A stretch of 64,000 nt of DNA from Agrobacterium sp. a22-2 (GCF_012276985.1 NZ_JAAXMM010000011.1:1-64000), one strand, 5' to 3'. Shown: positions 1-8,684, counted from the first letter of the stretch. Notes: generated by a model from the letters alone, not told the origin. Translations and numbers: made by a program.

Positions 1-50
1 CTAAAGCGGTCCTTTTGCGTTGCTAAAACAACGAAGCCCATAACAGTTAA

Positions 51-127
<77 letters not shown>

Positions 128-147
128 ACCATTCCTGCGATAACGAC

Positions 148-170
148 AAAGCCCCATCATGGGGCTTTTT
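148..170 (+). terminator. intrinsic terminator of the tRNA-fMet gene
   Basis: The arms AAAGCCCC and GGGGCTTT pair around a short ATCAT loop and are followed by a run of T. It lies about 20 bases after the tRNA CCA end, as expected for its transcript. Confidence 0.9.
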
Positions 171-284
171 GCGTTTCTGGGGCCGGGGGACCTGACATTC
201 TGGAAGCATTCGGTCCAGCCTGACCTTGCCCCGTTGAGATAATCCATTTTGAAGTAAGCTCTGGCCCAACGAGAGGACCAGGGA

Positions 285-551
285 ATGAAGCGCAGCCGTT
301 TCACGGACGAACAGATTATCGGCATACTGAAGGAGCACGAGGCAGGCACGCCGGTCTCGGAGCTTTGCCGCAAGCACGGCGTCAGCGATGCGAGCATCTA
401 CAAATGGAAGGCCAAATTGGGCGGTATGGACGTATCCGAAGCCAAGCGGCTGAAGACTCTTGAGGACGAGAACGCGAAGCTGAAGCGGCTTCTGGCGGAT
501 GCGATGCTCGACAATGCTGCTTTGAAAGACCTCTTGGGAAAGAAGTGGTGA
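285..551 (+). CDS. IS3-family transposase OrfA (IS407 group)
   Basis: This 88-residue protein has an N-terminal helix-turn-helix (FTDEQIIGILKEHEAGTPV onward) that recognises the IS ends, then a leucine-zipper coiled coil at about residues 55-85. The length is normal for the group. It starts at ATG after a GAGGACCAGG region and ends in a GTGA overlap with orfB, the usual place for programmed -1 frameshifting that makes OrfAB. OrfA itself looks intact, but the downstream catalytic frame is broken. Confidence 0.92.
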   Translation: MKRSRFTDEQIIGILKEHEAGTPVSELCRKHGVSDASIYKWKAKLGGMDVSEAKRLKTLEDENAKLKRLLADAMLDNAALKDLLGKKW

Positions 552-611
552 CGCCCGCAGCAAGGCGGAACGCTGTCACTCATCTGATGGATCACCACCA
601 GATGAGTGAAC

Positions 612-647
612 CACTGCCCGGCAGGCGGTGTTTACACCGCTGAGAGG
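612..647 (+). repeat. 36-bp palindromic insertion, copy 1
   Basis: This extra sequence lies between the MSE and RRACK codons of the IS407-group orfB. It carries a short palindrome CTGCCCGGCAG at 614-624, then a perfect hairpin GCGGTG-TTTA-CACCGC at 625-640, then a tail ending GAGAGG. The boundaries are uncertain by 1 bp. The length keeps the frame but brings in a TGA. Its layout is shared with the inserts at 773-812 and 50796-50833. Confidence 0.75.
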
Positions 648-772
648 GGCGGGCGTGTAAAGCCAGCGGCTTTTGCCGAATGACGATCCGTTACGAAACC
701 AGACGCAGCGACGATGATCGTCTTCGCGAGCGGATGAAAGCATTGGCGCATGAACGCCGTCGCTTCGGTTAT

Positions 773-812
773 CCCTTGGCCGTCAGGTGATTGCCACGCA
801 ATCACCGTCAGG
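773..812 (+). repeat. 40-bp palindromic insertion, copy 2
   Basis: This extra sequence lies between the RRRFGY and RRIHVLL codons of the same orfB. A CC-starting left part with TTGGCCGTCAG parallels CTGCCCGGCAG of copy 1. It is followed by a perfect 8-bp hairpin GGTGATTG-CCACG-CAATCACC (786-806) and a tail ending GTCAGG. Forty bases shift the reading frame by one, which matches the frame change observed here. Confidence 0.75.
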
Positions 813-1568
813 CGACGCATCCACGTGCTGCTCAAACGCGAAGGGCACCGTGTGAACCACAAGAAGCTCTTCCGGCTCTATCGGGAGGAGAAGCTGACCG
901 TGCGCAAGCGCGGCGGCCGCAAGCGAGCGATTGGCACGCGAGCGCCGATGCTGGTCCCGATGGCGGCCAATGATCGCTGGTCGCTGGACTTCGTGTCGGA
1001 TCAACTCACCGATGGCCGCAGGTTCCGTGTCCTCACGATCGTCGATGATTGCACCAGAGAATGCCTGGGCCTCGTCGCCGATACGTCGCTCTCCGGCCTG
1101 CGGGTTGCCCTTGAGTTGGATCAGGTCATCGAGAAGCGTGGCAAGCCAAGAATGATCGTCAGCGACAACGGCAGCGAGTTCACCAGCAATGCGATCCTGC
1201 AATGGACGGACCGCGCCAAGGTGGATTGGCACTATATTGCGCCGGGTAAACCGATCCAAAACGCCTTCATCGAAAGCTTCAACGGGCGGCTGCGGGATGA
1301 GCTCTTGAATGAAACGCTCTTCTCATCACTGACCCATGCCCGGTCAGCACTTTCAAGCTGGCGTAGTGACTACAATGATCACCGACCACATTCCGGTCTC
1401 GGCTGGCTGACGCCGGCCGAGTTCGCTCAGACCATCAACCCGCGACGCGATGCGGTGCTGCGCAACCGGAATGGCTCCGCACCGCAACCCGCCGCTACCG
1501 CCCCAAATACAGCAACCCAAAACCGCTGGAGCGAACTCAAAACTGGATAAAACTTGGGGGCAAGGTCA

Positions 1569-1745
1569 ATTTGCGTGGAGTTTCGGTTCCATTGCCGAAA
1601 CTTCCGCTCCAGTTGCCGAGGCGTGTATTCCGAGTCGTTGGAGATGATGACGAAGCGGTCATTGAGCAGGCCGAGCAGGGTGCCGGCTTTTCGCTGTATC
1701 CGTGACTTGAGTGCAGCCGGACGGCCGTCGCCGAAGTCTGGCTGC
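1569..1745 (-). pseudogene. unidentified coding remnant truncated by the IS
   Basis: On the minus strand a frame is open for about 58 codons immediately beyond the diguanylate cyclase stop. It reads KSRIQRKAGTLLG, LLNDRFVIISND and EYTPRQLERKF, and runs into the right end of the IS. The composition looks coding, but no start codon or known family is recognised. It may be the remains of a gene whose other end was lost when the IS arrived, or a chance frame. Confidence 0.3.
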
Positions 1746-1750
1746 TCAGT

Positions 1751-2899
1751 TCAGACAGTTGCGCATTCGACCCGGTCTCTGCCTGAGGCTTTGGCCAGAT
1801 AGAGTGCGTTGTCAGCTTGGCGTAGCAGAGTGTCGCGGTCTTGTCCGTGGGCCGGGTAGGTCGAAATACCGAAGGATGCGGTTACCGCGGATGGTAAGCC
1901 AGAACCCTTAGGCATCGCGTTACGCAGTGTGGTGCGGATCCGCTCGGCGTTAGCACGCGCCGTATCGAGGTCGACCTCCGGCATCAGAACAACAAACTCC
2001 TCGCCGCCGTAACGGCAGACAACGTCGCTGAGGCGAACCGCATCGCGCAAGCTCGTGGCAAAGTTTTGTAGGACGACATCGCCTGCCTGGTGACCATAAG
2101 TGTCGTTGATTGCCTTGAAGTGGTCGATGTCGGCCATCAATAGGGTGAGTGGCTTGCCGGACCTTGCGGCGCGCGCCAGTTCGCAAATCACCACTTGGTC
2201 AAAATGGCGACGGTTGTAGAGGCCGGTCAGCGGGTCGCGGATCGACTGGTCAAGAAGCTTTTGCTGCAGGGCCTCGACTTCCCGCTCGGCGCGAACGCGA
2301 TCGGTCACATCCATCAAAAGACTGATCAGAGCTTTCTTGTCGCCAACTTCCATCACATTGCCATGGATTTCGACGTCGATGATATTCCCGTCCTTGCGCA
2401 TGCCGCGCACCGTATGGCGAATGCTTTTCGCTTGGCCCGACAACCGGCGGCGAATGCTCTCCTCAACGATATGCCGGTCCTCTGGATGAAAATAAGCCAT
2501 CGGATCGCTGCCGACCACCTCCTCGGCCGCGCAGCCGAACATCATGGCAAAAGTCTCGTTGGCATAGGTTACGCTATCGTCTTCGACAATCGTGATCCCG
2601 ACCAGCGACTGGCTTACCAAGCCGCGAAAACGGAGCTCGGATTCACTCAATGCCCGCGTTATCGTTTCATTCTCGCGCAACGCCTCTTCAAGCGCTGCCG
2701 TGCGTTGTCTTACCTGTTCCTCCAGCAGTACGGTTGTCTGGAAGATGCTGAAATCGGAGCCCTGCATCGTTGCGCTCCGTTCGGCGCGATCCATCAAGAC
2801 CTTGACGATCTTGTTCAGCCTAATGATTTCGTCTTGCAGGTGGTCGAAATCATTTTGCTCCGGGCCGTGGGGTTCAGCGGCAATCGCTTGGCTGGTCAT
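1751..2899 (-). CDS. PAS-GGDEF diguanylate cyclase
   Basis: This enzyme makes cyclic di-GMP from two GTP. Domains in order (382 aa): an N-terminal coiled coil (about 20-90), a PAS sensor with PAC tail (about 90-205), and a GGDEF domain (about 215-380). The active site reads GGEEF at 298-302, and an RxxD product-inhibition site (RLSD, 289-292) sits just upstream, so it is probably active and feedback regulated. No membrane segment is seen, so it is cytosolic. The start ATG overlaps the upstream FIST stop as ATGA, which indicates translational coupling. The partner sensor gene carries a nonsense codon, so its input may be altered in this strain. Confidence 0.92.
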   Translation of the reverse strand: MTSQAIAAEPHGPEQNDFDHLQDEIIRLNKIVKVLMDRAERSATMQGSDFSIFQTTVLLEEQVRQRTAALEEALRENETITRALSESELRFRGLVSQSLVGITIVEDDSVTYANETFAMMFGCAAEEVVGSDPMAYFHPEDRHIVEESIRRRLSGQAKSIRHTVRGMRKDGNIIDVEIHGNVMEVGDKKALISLLMDVTDRVRAEREVEALQQKLLDQSIRDPLTGLYNRRHFDQVVICELARAARSGKPLTLLMADIDHFKAINDTYGHQAGDVVLQNFATSLRDAVRLSDVVCRYGGEEFVVLMPEVDLDTARANAERIRTTLRNAMPKGSGLPSAVTASFGISTYPAHGQDRDTLLRQADNALYLAKASGRDRVECATV

Positions 2900-4074
2900 G
2901 CAGCGGCCTTCCCGAAGGCGATACCGACGAGGGTCTGGTTGACGTGGACGCCCTGATACTGTTCGCCATAGGTATTGAAGCCGACAGCGCCGTGCCCACG
3001 CAGGAGCGCGCCGACGTCGGAGCGCAGTTTCAATTGGGAGATCTCCAGTTTGCGCAGTATGCAATCGAAAACCAGCATGGCCTGTGGCGGGCCGATCGCC
3101 GAGGTGATGGCCTCCAACGCATGAACCAGGTTTGCCATCAGGTCGACGCCTTTGGCGACGCGGAAGACCAATCCCTCCTCAATCGCGCAGTAGAAAGTCA
3201 GGCTGCCGTCCGGATTGGCGCGCTGGATCGAGCGCACATAGTTGGTTCCGTCCAGCATGACCACGACAGGAGAGGCGGCAAAATGTTACGGGTCTAGTTC
3301 AAAGCCGCCGGTGTTGAGGATGCGAGCATATTCCTGGGCGGCGGGTCGCCCGTTGATTTCCTTGACCACGCGATGGCCGCTGTCTGCTTCGGTGACGACG
3401 AGCCGCTCGTCCATCGCCATGAAATGCTGTGTCTTGAAGATGCGGAAAGGTAGCGCCGTGTGCATCACCACGCACACGGCGCTGTCAGTATGGAAAATTC
3501 CATCATGGAAAACGAAGGTTTGCTCCAGAGCAAGGTCGTCGCCAGCCGAACCGCCGATCAGCGGAATTTCGCCAAGACCCGTTTGTAGCGCCCGCGTTAC
3601 CTGCTCCTCGCGGATCGACAAACCGTCAATAAACAGCAGACCGAAGGAATTGTGGCGGTTCGCGCCAGGAGCCTGAGCGAGCAGTTCGGACTGGAGTGCT
3701 TTGCCAAGTTCTTGGCCGCGCGCCATCTTGAACTCGGACAGACTGTCAAGAAAGCCGATGGTTATGTCGAAATCGTGCCTTGAAAAACTGAGGCCGACCA
3801 TGCTTCCGTCGGAGCAACCCTGGCTGCCGATCTCTCCGGCCGTTGTGCAGCCGACTACCGGAATGCCGGCGAAACGTGCCGCAATTGCCTGTTCAAGCGC
3901 AGCGCGGTCATAGCCTGGCGAACAGAAGATTAGAACGAGGGCGGTGTCTTCCCGCTGCAGCGCATCGCCGAGCTCGGTGATCGCCGTTGTTGGATCCGAA
4001 GCCAATGAGTGGCCATTGAGAACAGCCCCGGTTCGAGGCGATGCTTCCTGTGCGTCTAATTGGGCCATCTTCAT
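2896..4074 (-). pseudogene. FIST-domain sensor protein, interrupted by an in-frame TAA
   Basis: FIST proteins are ligand-binding sensory modules often linked to chemotaxis or c-di-GMP enzymes. The FIST_N part shows the family motif VVGCTTAGEIG and the FIST_C part ends in GFNTYGEQYQGVHVNQ. The whole is 392 residues. Codon 263 is TAA (3288-3286), between FELDP and HFAASPVVV. The frame is the same on both sides, so a single-base change such as GAA to TAA explains it. An internal GTG at 3264 could restart the C-terminal half. It starts at ATG 4074, which overlaps the stop of a small upstream frame, and ends overlapping the diguanylate cyclase start. Confidence 0.85.
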
Positions 4075-4370
4075 GGTTGAGAGCCGCACGTTACCGCAAC
4101 CTCGCCGGGTGCGGTCGCGGCCGGCGGTAAAATCGACACGGGAGACATGTAGACCATCGCCAGAGCGGTGGCCCGAGTGTCGCTTTCGGCTCCAGAATCG
4201 GAAACGTTCGGTATCCGCGAACCCGCTCGCAGGAACTCCATTGCGCCGAATGGAGCATCGAATTTCGTGCCGGTTAGCCCGATTTCCGGCTGCTGCGATT
4301 GCTGCCGCAAACCAAGGCCAGGCTCTTGCACAGCGACCGCCGAGCCGCCAAATTTCCTGAAACCGGACAC
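4071..4370 (-). CDS. small hypothetical protein upstream of the FIST gene
   Basis: A 99-residue frame begins at GTG 4370, placed 5 bases after a strong GGAGG. It ends in an ATGA overlap with the FIST start, the same coupling seen between FIST and the diguanylate cyclase. This makes it a plausible first gene of a three-gene signalling operon. The protein is rich in Ala, Ser, Pro and Gly and contains LAMVYMSPVSILPPAA. No family is recognised and no clear membrane helix is seen. The evidence is only position and ribosome-binding site. Confidence 0.45.
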   Translation of the reverse strand: MSGFRKFGGSAVAVQEPGLGLRQQSQQPEIGLTGTKFDAPFGAMEFLRAGSRIPNVSDSGAESDTRATALAMVYMSPVSILPPAATAPGEVAVTCGSQP

Positions 4371-4888
4371 AGAATCCTCCAACCTTCGGAGAGAGCATAC
4401 CCTTTGAAAATTTAGGAGCTCTTAATTAGCAAACCAAAAATTATGCGAAGGCGCAATTCGTGCCACCACCACTATGGAGAGCAAAGTGCGTGGCGGCGAC
4501 ATCGTTTCGCTTCAGCGGCGATACGGGCCACCGATTTCCATCGAGAGGCCCCGTGGCCGCGTGTGAGCTCATTGAGCGAAAACGTTAATGGCTATGAGTT
4601 CGCAATCAAGCAGCGCTGAAGGAACGATATGGCGCGCCGGGCTCGAATGCTCAGGTGCGCCGCTTGTTCAATGATCTCCCAGAAGGGAGCCGAGCGTGGA
4701 CTTGCACGTTCTTGTTCCCTCATCGAGCACAGTGGACCTGTCACATCACACATAGACCGACATTTCGTTAGGAGAAGTCGCTCCGTTCATGCTGGCGGCT
4801 GGTTGCTTGCGACAAAGGCTTAGCGCTGAGAGGCGCGGTTCGGAGGCGACGGTTTTCCGCACCGTCGAACCCACCATGGTTTCTCGGG
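4371..4888. other. intergenic region without a recognisable gene
   Basis: About 500 bases separate the FIST operon promoter side from the end of the flavoenzyme gene. The part nearest 4400-4450 is AT-rich and probably holds the FIST operon promoter. Open frames here have no recognisable family, start site or codon pattern. I see no RNA gene or mobile element. Confidence 0.5.
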
Positions 4889-6193
4889 CTATTGCTCCGA
4901 GCGTTCGTCGGCCTTGTCCCGCAATCGGTTCCAGTGATGCATCCTGTTTGCCGCCTGGACCGCAATGGCATGCATGGGAATGGGTTTCATGGATGTGACA
5001 GGAAGGGGCATCTGCTCGTCCGAGCGTCTGCCCGCCGCCCATCGGCCAAGTTCCTGTCCAAGGGCCATCGAGAGCGCAACGCCTCGTCCGGAATAGACTC
5101 CGCCGAAAACAAGGCCAGGAGCGAGCCGATAGAGCCGGGGTTGCCGGTCAGGAACGACCGCGAACGTACCGTGCCAATATTCATCAATCTTGGGAGGGCC
5201 ACCGAAGGCCTTGAACGCCTTTCCAAGGATCTGGGAGACTTTTGTGCGTCCGCGCTCTGCCTCGTCGAACCAGAAAGTGTGTGTGGCGCCGCTGACAAGC
5301 CGATTGTCGCGGTCATAATGAAAGTAGCGAAGATCGTTGCGCATGTCGGAAACGGCCGGGTTGCCAACCAGGATTTGGCCCCGCAGTTCTTCCGACAGCG
5401 GCGGGGTGGCCGCCTGGAACACCTTGAGTGGGATAAGCGTCCGCTTCAGGCCGGGCCAGATGTCCCCCGTCAATGCGTTGGTGGCAAGAATGACCTCCGG
5501 CGCGGTAACGCTTCCCGACGCGGTGAAAACCCGCCAACCCTTTTCGACGCGCTCGATACGGGTAGCGCGTGAGTTTTCGAAAATTGTCACGCCTTCGCGC
5601 TCGATGGCCGCCGCAAGTCCGAGCGTCATCGCGAACGGGTTGATATGGCCCGAATTGTGCACCATCCAACCGCCGAGATAGGGGCTGCCGATACAGGCAG
5701 ACACCTCGCCACGGTCGAGCCAGGAGACGTTGGCGCCAAACGCCTTCCATTCATCGTGGAACTGGCGGGCACGCGCCAGCGTCTTTTCCGTATGGGCCGG
5801 CTGCAGCCAGCCCTCCTGGACCTGATGGGCATCGATATTGAAGCGCTGCATCAGGCCAAAGGCGACACCTGCCGCATCTGCCACCATCCGGTTGTAACGT
5901 TCGCCTAACGGCTTGCCGTAAACCATCTCGAACTCGGAAGGCGACGCCTTGGAATGGTGGGATATGACGAGACCGTTATTGCGACCCGACGCCGCCGATC
6001 CGATCTCGTTGCCCTCCAGCAGCACGACGTTCATGCCGCTGTCTCGGGCGCCGAGAGCGGCCGCCATGCCGGTGAACCCTCCGCCGACCACGAGAAGATC
6101 GGTTTGGTGGTCGCCGGACAATTTCGGCGCTGTCGTCCTGTTCTGAGACGTCTTTCTCCAGAGATGCGGGGTCTGCCAGTCGACATCAAACAT
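4889..6193 (-). CDS. FAD-dependent amine/amino-acid oxidoreductase (DAO family)
   Basis: This 434-residue flavoprotein resembles gamma-glutamylputrescine oxidase and glycine oxidase-type enzymes. The FAD dinucleotide motif is VVGGGFTGMAAALGARDSG near residue 35, with a GSAASGRNNG segment typical of the DAO group and GGVYSGRGVALSMALG near the C-terminus. It probably oxidises a C-N bond of the imported compound. The ATG at 6193 was chosen because it overlaps the livF stop by eight bases. It is the last gene of the transporter operon. The substrate is not inferable. Confidence 0.82.
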   Translation of the reverse strand: MFDVDWQTPHLWRKTSQNRTTAPKLSGDHQTDLLVVGGGFTGMAAALGARDSGMNVVLLEGNEIGSAASGRNNGLVISHHSKASPSEFEMVYGKPLGERYNRMVADAAGVAFGLMQRFNIDAHQVQEGWLQPAHTEKTLARARQFHDEWKAFGANVSWLDRGEVSACIGSPYLGGWMVHNSGHINPFAMTLGLAAAIEREGVTIFENSRATRIERVEKGWRVFTASGSVTAPEVILATNALTGDIWPGLKRTLIPLKVFQAATPPLSEELRGQILVGNPAVSDMRNDLRYFHYDRDNRLVSGATHTFWFDEAERGRTKVSQILGKAFKAFGGPPKIDEYWHGTFAVVPDRQPRLYRLAPGLVFGGVYSGRGVALSMALGQELGRWAAGRRSDEQMPLPVTSMKPIPMHAIAVQAANRMHHWNRLRDKADERSEQ

Positions 6194-6935
6194 GGATCGT
6201 CTCCTCGGTCGCACCGCCGAGATAATGTTCGCTGATTGCGGAATGTTCGGCGAGTTCCTGCGCCGGGCCGTGGACACGGACCCGACCGGTGTTCAGCAGA
6301 TAGGCATAGTCGCCGCATTGCAGCGCCAGTTGCACGTTCTGCTCCACGAGCAGGATTGAAATCCCGGATTTGGACAGATCAAGAATGATGTGAAAGATCT
6401 GCTGTATGATTTTCGGCGCCAGGCCGAGCGAAGGTTCGTCCAGCATGAGCAGCTTGGGTTCGGCCATCAGCGCCCGACCGATGGCGAGCATTTGCTGCTG
6501 GCCGCCGGACATTCTGCTTGCCATGCCGTTGCGCCGTTCCTTGAGAATCGGAAAAAGCTCGAACACATCATTTCGAAGGGCTTCGAAGCTCTTGCCGCCG
6601 CGGCCGATATGGGCCGCAACGAGATTTTCCTCGATCGTCAAGCGCTGGAATATCTGCCGGCCTTCCGGGCAATGGGTCAGCCCCATGCGCACTACCTGTT
6701 CCGGCCTTGCGCCGGTAATATCCTTGCCGTCGAACTCGACCGATCCCGCTGTCGCGCGGGCGACGCCGGAGATCGAGTTCAAAAGCGTCGTCTTGCCGGC
6801 ACCGTTCGGTCCGAGGATCACGACGATTTCCCGTTCGTCTACCTCCAGGTCGATAGCGTCAAGAACGCCGACGCGCCCGTATCCCGAGCTTAATCCGGCG
6901 ATCTTCAGCAGCGGCCTTGATGTCGTCGATGTCAT
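6186..6935 (-). CDS. livF: Liv-type ABC transporter ATP-binding protein
   Basis: This is one of two cytoplasmic ATPases of a branched-chain amino acid/amide-type importer (249 aa). It has a Walker A GPNGAGKTTL near residue 40, signature SGGQQQM, and Walker B LLMLDEPSLGL followed by the switch His region. It begins inside the 3' end of livG, an unusually long 77-bp overlap. No later ATG or GTG fits the conserved N-terminus, so the overlap seems real. Confidence 0.92.
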   Translation of the reverse strand: MTSTTSRPLLKIAGLSSGYGRVGVLDAIDLEVDEREIVVILGPNGAGKTTLLNSISGVARATAGSVEFDGKDITGARPEQVVRMGLTHCPEGRQIFQRLTIEENLVAAHIGRGGKSFEALRNDVFELFPILKERRNGMASRMSGGQQQMLAIGRALMAEPKLLMLDEPSLGLAPKIIQQIFHIILDLSKSGISILLVEQNVQLALQCGDYAYLLNTGRVRVHGPAQELAEHSAISEHYLGGATEETIHV

Positions 6936-7689
6936 TGGCTGTTCCCAGATAGGCGAGTTGTACGTCGGAGCTTTCCTGAACTTCCTCAGGTGTCCCCTGA
7001 AAAAGCAGTTTTCCGTGATGCATCACCACGATGCGGTCACAGACGGACATCACCAGATCCATGTCGTGTTCGACGACGATCATGATGCGGTCCGGCGATC
7101 TCAGTTCCGCAAGCTTGGCCGTCAACTCGGCGGTCTCGTGATGATTGAGGCCGGCGGCGGGCTCATCGAGCAGCAGCAGGCGGGGATTGGTCACCAGCGC
7201 CCGGGCGATTTCCAGCATGCGCTGCCGTCCATAAGGCAGGCTCCCGGCTTCGTGATCGGCATGGTGCTGCAGATTGAAAAAGGAGAGCAGTTCCATGCAT
7301 GCGTCGCGCCGCTTCAGCCGCCGCTTCGTGGCAAAGGGCGGCCAGAGAATTTCCCGCCAGACCTGTCCGACCTGGGTGGGGTAGAAACAAACCTCCAGGT
7401 TCTCGAGCACCGTCATCTGGTCGAAGAGCCGGATATTCTGGTAGGTGCGCGCGACGCCGGAATTGGCGATCTGGTATTTTTTCAGGCCGCTCAGCGTCCG
7501 CCCGTCCAGGATGATCTTGCCGCCGGAGACCAGATAGGAGCCGGCGGTCATGTTGATCAGGGTCGACTTGCCGGCACCGTTCGGGCCGATGATCCCATGG
7601 ATCAGTCCCGGCTGAAATTGCGTCGAGACACCCTCGATCGCAACGTGGTGGCCATACTGCTTGCGCAGGTTTTCAAAGACGAGAGTCAT
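6859..7689 (-). CDS. livG: Liv-type ABC transporter ATP-binding protein
   Basis: This is the second ATPase of the importer (276 aa). It has Walker A GPNGAGKSTL, a degenerate signature SLPYGRQRMLEIARAL as usual for LivG, Walker B LLLLDEPAAGL and the EHDMDLVM switch motif. The C-terminus extends about 25 residues past the usual VQLAYLG end with a basic tail that is read over the livF start. It begins in an ATGA overlap with livM. Confidence 0.92.
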   Translation of the reverse strand: MTLVFENLRKQYGHHVAIEGVSTQFQPGLIHGIIGPNGAGKSTLINMTAGSYLVSGGKIILDGRTLSGLKKYQIANSGVARTYQNIRLFDQMTVLENLEVCFYPTQVGQVWREILWPPFATKRRLKRRDACMELLSFFNLQHHADHEAGSLPYGRQRMLEIARALVTNPRLLLLDEPAAGLNHHETAELTAKLAELRSPDRIMIVVEHDMDLVMSVCDRIVVMHHGKLLFQGTPEEVQESSDVQLAYLGTANDIDDIKAAAEDRRIKLGIRARRRS

Positions 7690-8684
7690 TTTCCGAAAAG
7701 CCCTCGAATGAGTTTTTCCGGCCCGAATGTGCGCGGCACGATCCCGGCGGGCCGGACGATGATGAGGATGATCATCAGCAGGCCGAGGAACAGAATTCGC
7801 CACTCGGCGAATTCGCGCAAGACTTCTGGAAGCAGGATGAGGATGGCTGCACCGATGACGATGCCCAGAATGTTGCCGATGCCGCCGATGACGATCATCA
7901 GCACGATCAGGACCGATTCCTGCAGTGCAAAGCTGTCCGGGCTGACGAAACGTTGCGAGGCTGCGAAGATCACACCGGCAATCGAGCCGATGGTTGCGGA
8001 TGTTGCGAAGGCTGCAAGCTTGGCATTGGTGGTGTTGATTCCGATGCCGCGCGCGGCATCCTGGTCCTCGCGGATGGCCGCCCAGGCTTTTCCAAGGATG
8101 GACTTCTCCATCCGCCACACGAATGTCGCGACAGCCAGCACCAGAACGATCAGCAGCCAGTAGATTTCGGTCGGTTTCGCCAGCTCGATACCCGCGATCG
8201 ACGCCTTGTCGAGGCGCGCGATCCCTTTGGGACCGCCTGTCAGCCAATCCAGATTGTTGATCAGGATGCGGATGATTTCCCCAAAGCCGAGGGTCACGAT
8301 CGCCAGATAGTCGCCTCTCAGTTTCAGGACCGGAAGGCCGAGAAGAATGCCGGAGATCGCCCCGAGGCTGGCTGCGATCAACAGGATCAGGAGGAATGGC
8401 AGATGCAGGCCAAACTGAGGGCTTGCCAAGAGAGCATAGGTATAGGCCCCGACGGCATAAAAGGCGACAAAGCCGAGATCGAGCAGCCCCGCATAGCCAA
8501 TCACGATATTGAGGCCGATGCCGAGCAAAATGTAGATCAACAGGCCGTTGGCGACGCGCACATAATAATTGGGCAGGAACGGCGTGACGACGATCAGTGC
8601 CACGGCGATCAGCAGAATGAGCAGAGGGAGAAACCTGCCGCTTTTCGTCTGCGGTTGACGGGATGTATCGACGGCGGACATCAA
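7686..8684 (-). CDS. livM: Liv-type ABC transporter permease
   Basis: This integral membrane permease of 332 residues has about eight to ten hydrophobic segments. The LivM fingerprint GLLIYILLGIGLNIVIGYAG lies in the first third, followed by the cytoplasmic loop GPKGIARLDKA. It pairs with LivH to form the channel. The gene overlaps livG (ATGA) and almost abuts livH, so all are co-transcribed. Confidence 0.93.
   Translation of the reverse strand: MMSAVDTSRQPQTKSGRFLPLLILLIAVALIVVTPFLPNYYVRVANGLLIYILLGIGLNIVIGYAGLLDLGFVAFYAVGAYTYALLASPQFGLHLPFLLILLIAASLGAISGILLGLPVLKLRGDYLAIVTLGFGEIIRILINNLDWLTGGPKGIARLDKASIAGIELAKPTEIYWLLIVLVLAVATFVWRMEKSILGKAWAAIREDQDAARGIGINTTNAKLAAFATSATIGSIAGVIFAASQRFVSPDSFALQESVLIVLMIVIGGIGNILGIVIGAAILILLPEVLREFAEWRILFLGLLMIILIIVRPAGIVPRTFGPEKLIRGLFGK

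Larger units (their letters stand above)
548..1550 (+). pseudogene. IS3-family transposase OrfB, disrupted by two small palindromic insertions
   Basis: This is the DDE integrase-fold catalytic subunit. The catalytic residues are in the motifs SLDFVSDQL, IVSDNGSEF and NAFIESFNGRL. The frame begins VTPAARRNAVTHLM and reads to MSE. It then hits a 36-bp insertion carrying an in-frame TGA, resumes as RACK...RRRFGY, and is shifted again by a 40-bp insertion before RRIHVLL. After 813 it stays open to the normal C-terminus. Removing both inserts restores a family-length protein of roughly 300 residues, so the damage is recent. Confidence 0.88.
221..1568 (+). mobile_element. IS3-family insertion sequence (IS407 group), inactive copy
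   Basis: The left end TGACCTTGCCCC at 221 is matched by the inverted right end at 1568, and the similarity continues for about 24 bases on each side. Inside are the two overlapping frames typical of the family. Flanking tetranucleotides (AGCC and ATTT) do not match, so no target duplication is seen. The flanks may have been rearranged after insertion. The element is about 76 bp longer than expected because two palindromic insertions (612-647 and 773-812) interrupt the transposase frame. Confidence 0.9.

Noticed and set aside
611..812. Ribosome bypassing (T4 gene 60-like) across the palindromic inserts
   Set aside because: Exact skipping would need matching take-off and landing codons. At copy 2 the codon before the insert is TAT and the last triplet of the insert is AGG, and copy 3 also fails. 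Copy 1 could use GAA/GAG, but one case is not enough.
4629..4823. Small frame in the 4.4-4.9 kb gap as a gene
   Set aside because: No ribosome-binding site, family resemblance or operon position supports it.
6406..8163. Long plus-strand open frame of 585 codons opposite the liv genes
   Set aside because: It is antisense to livF, livG and livM, all with full motifs. The protein is low-complexity and unrelated to any family, as expected for a shadow in high-GC DNA.
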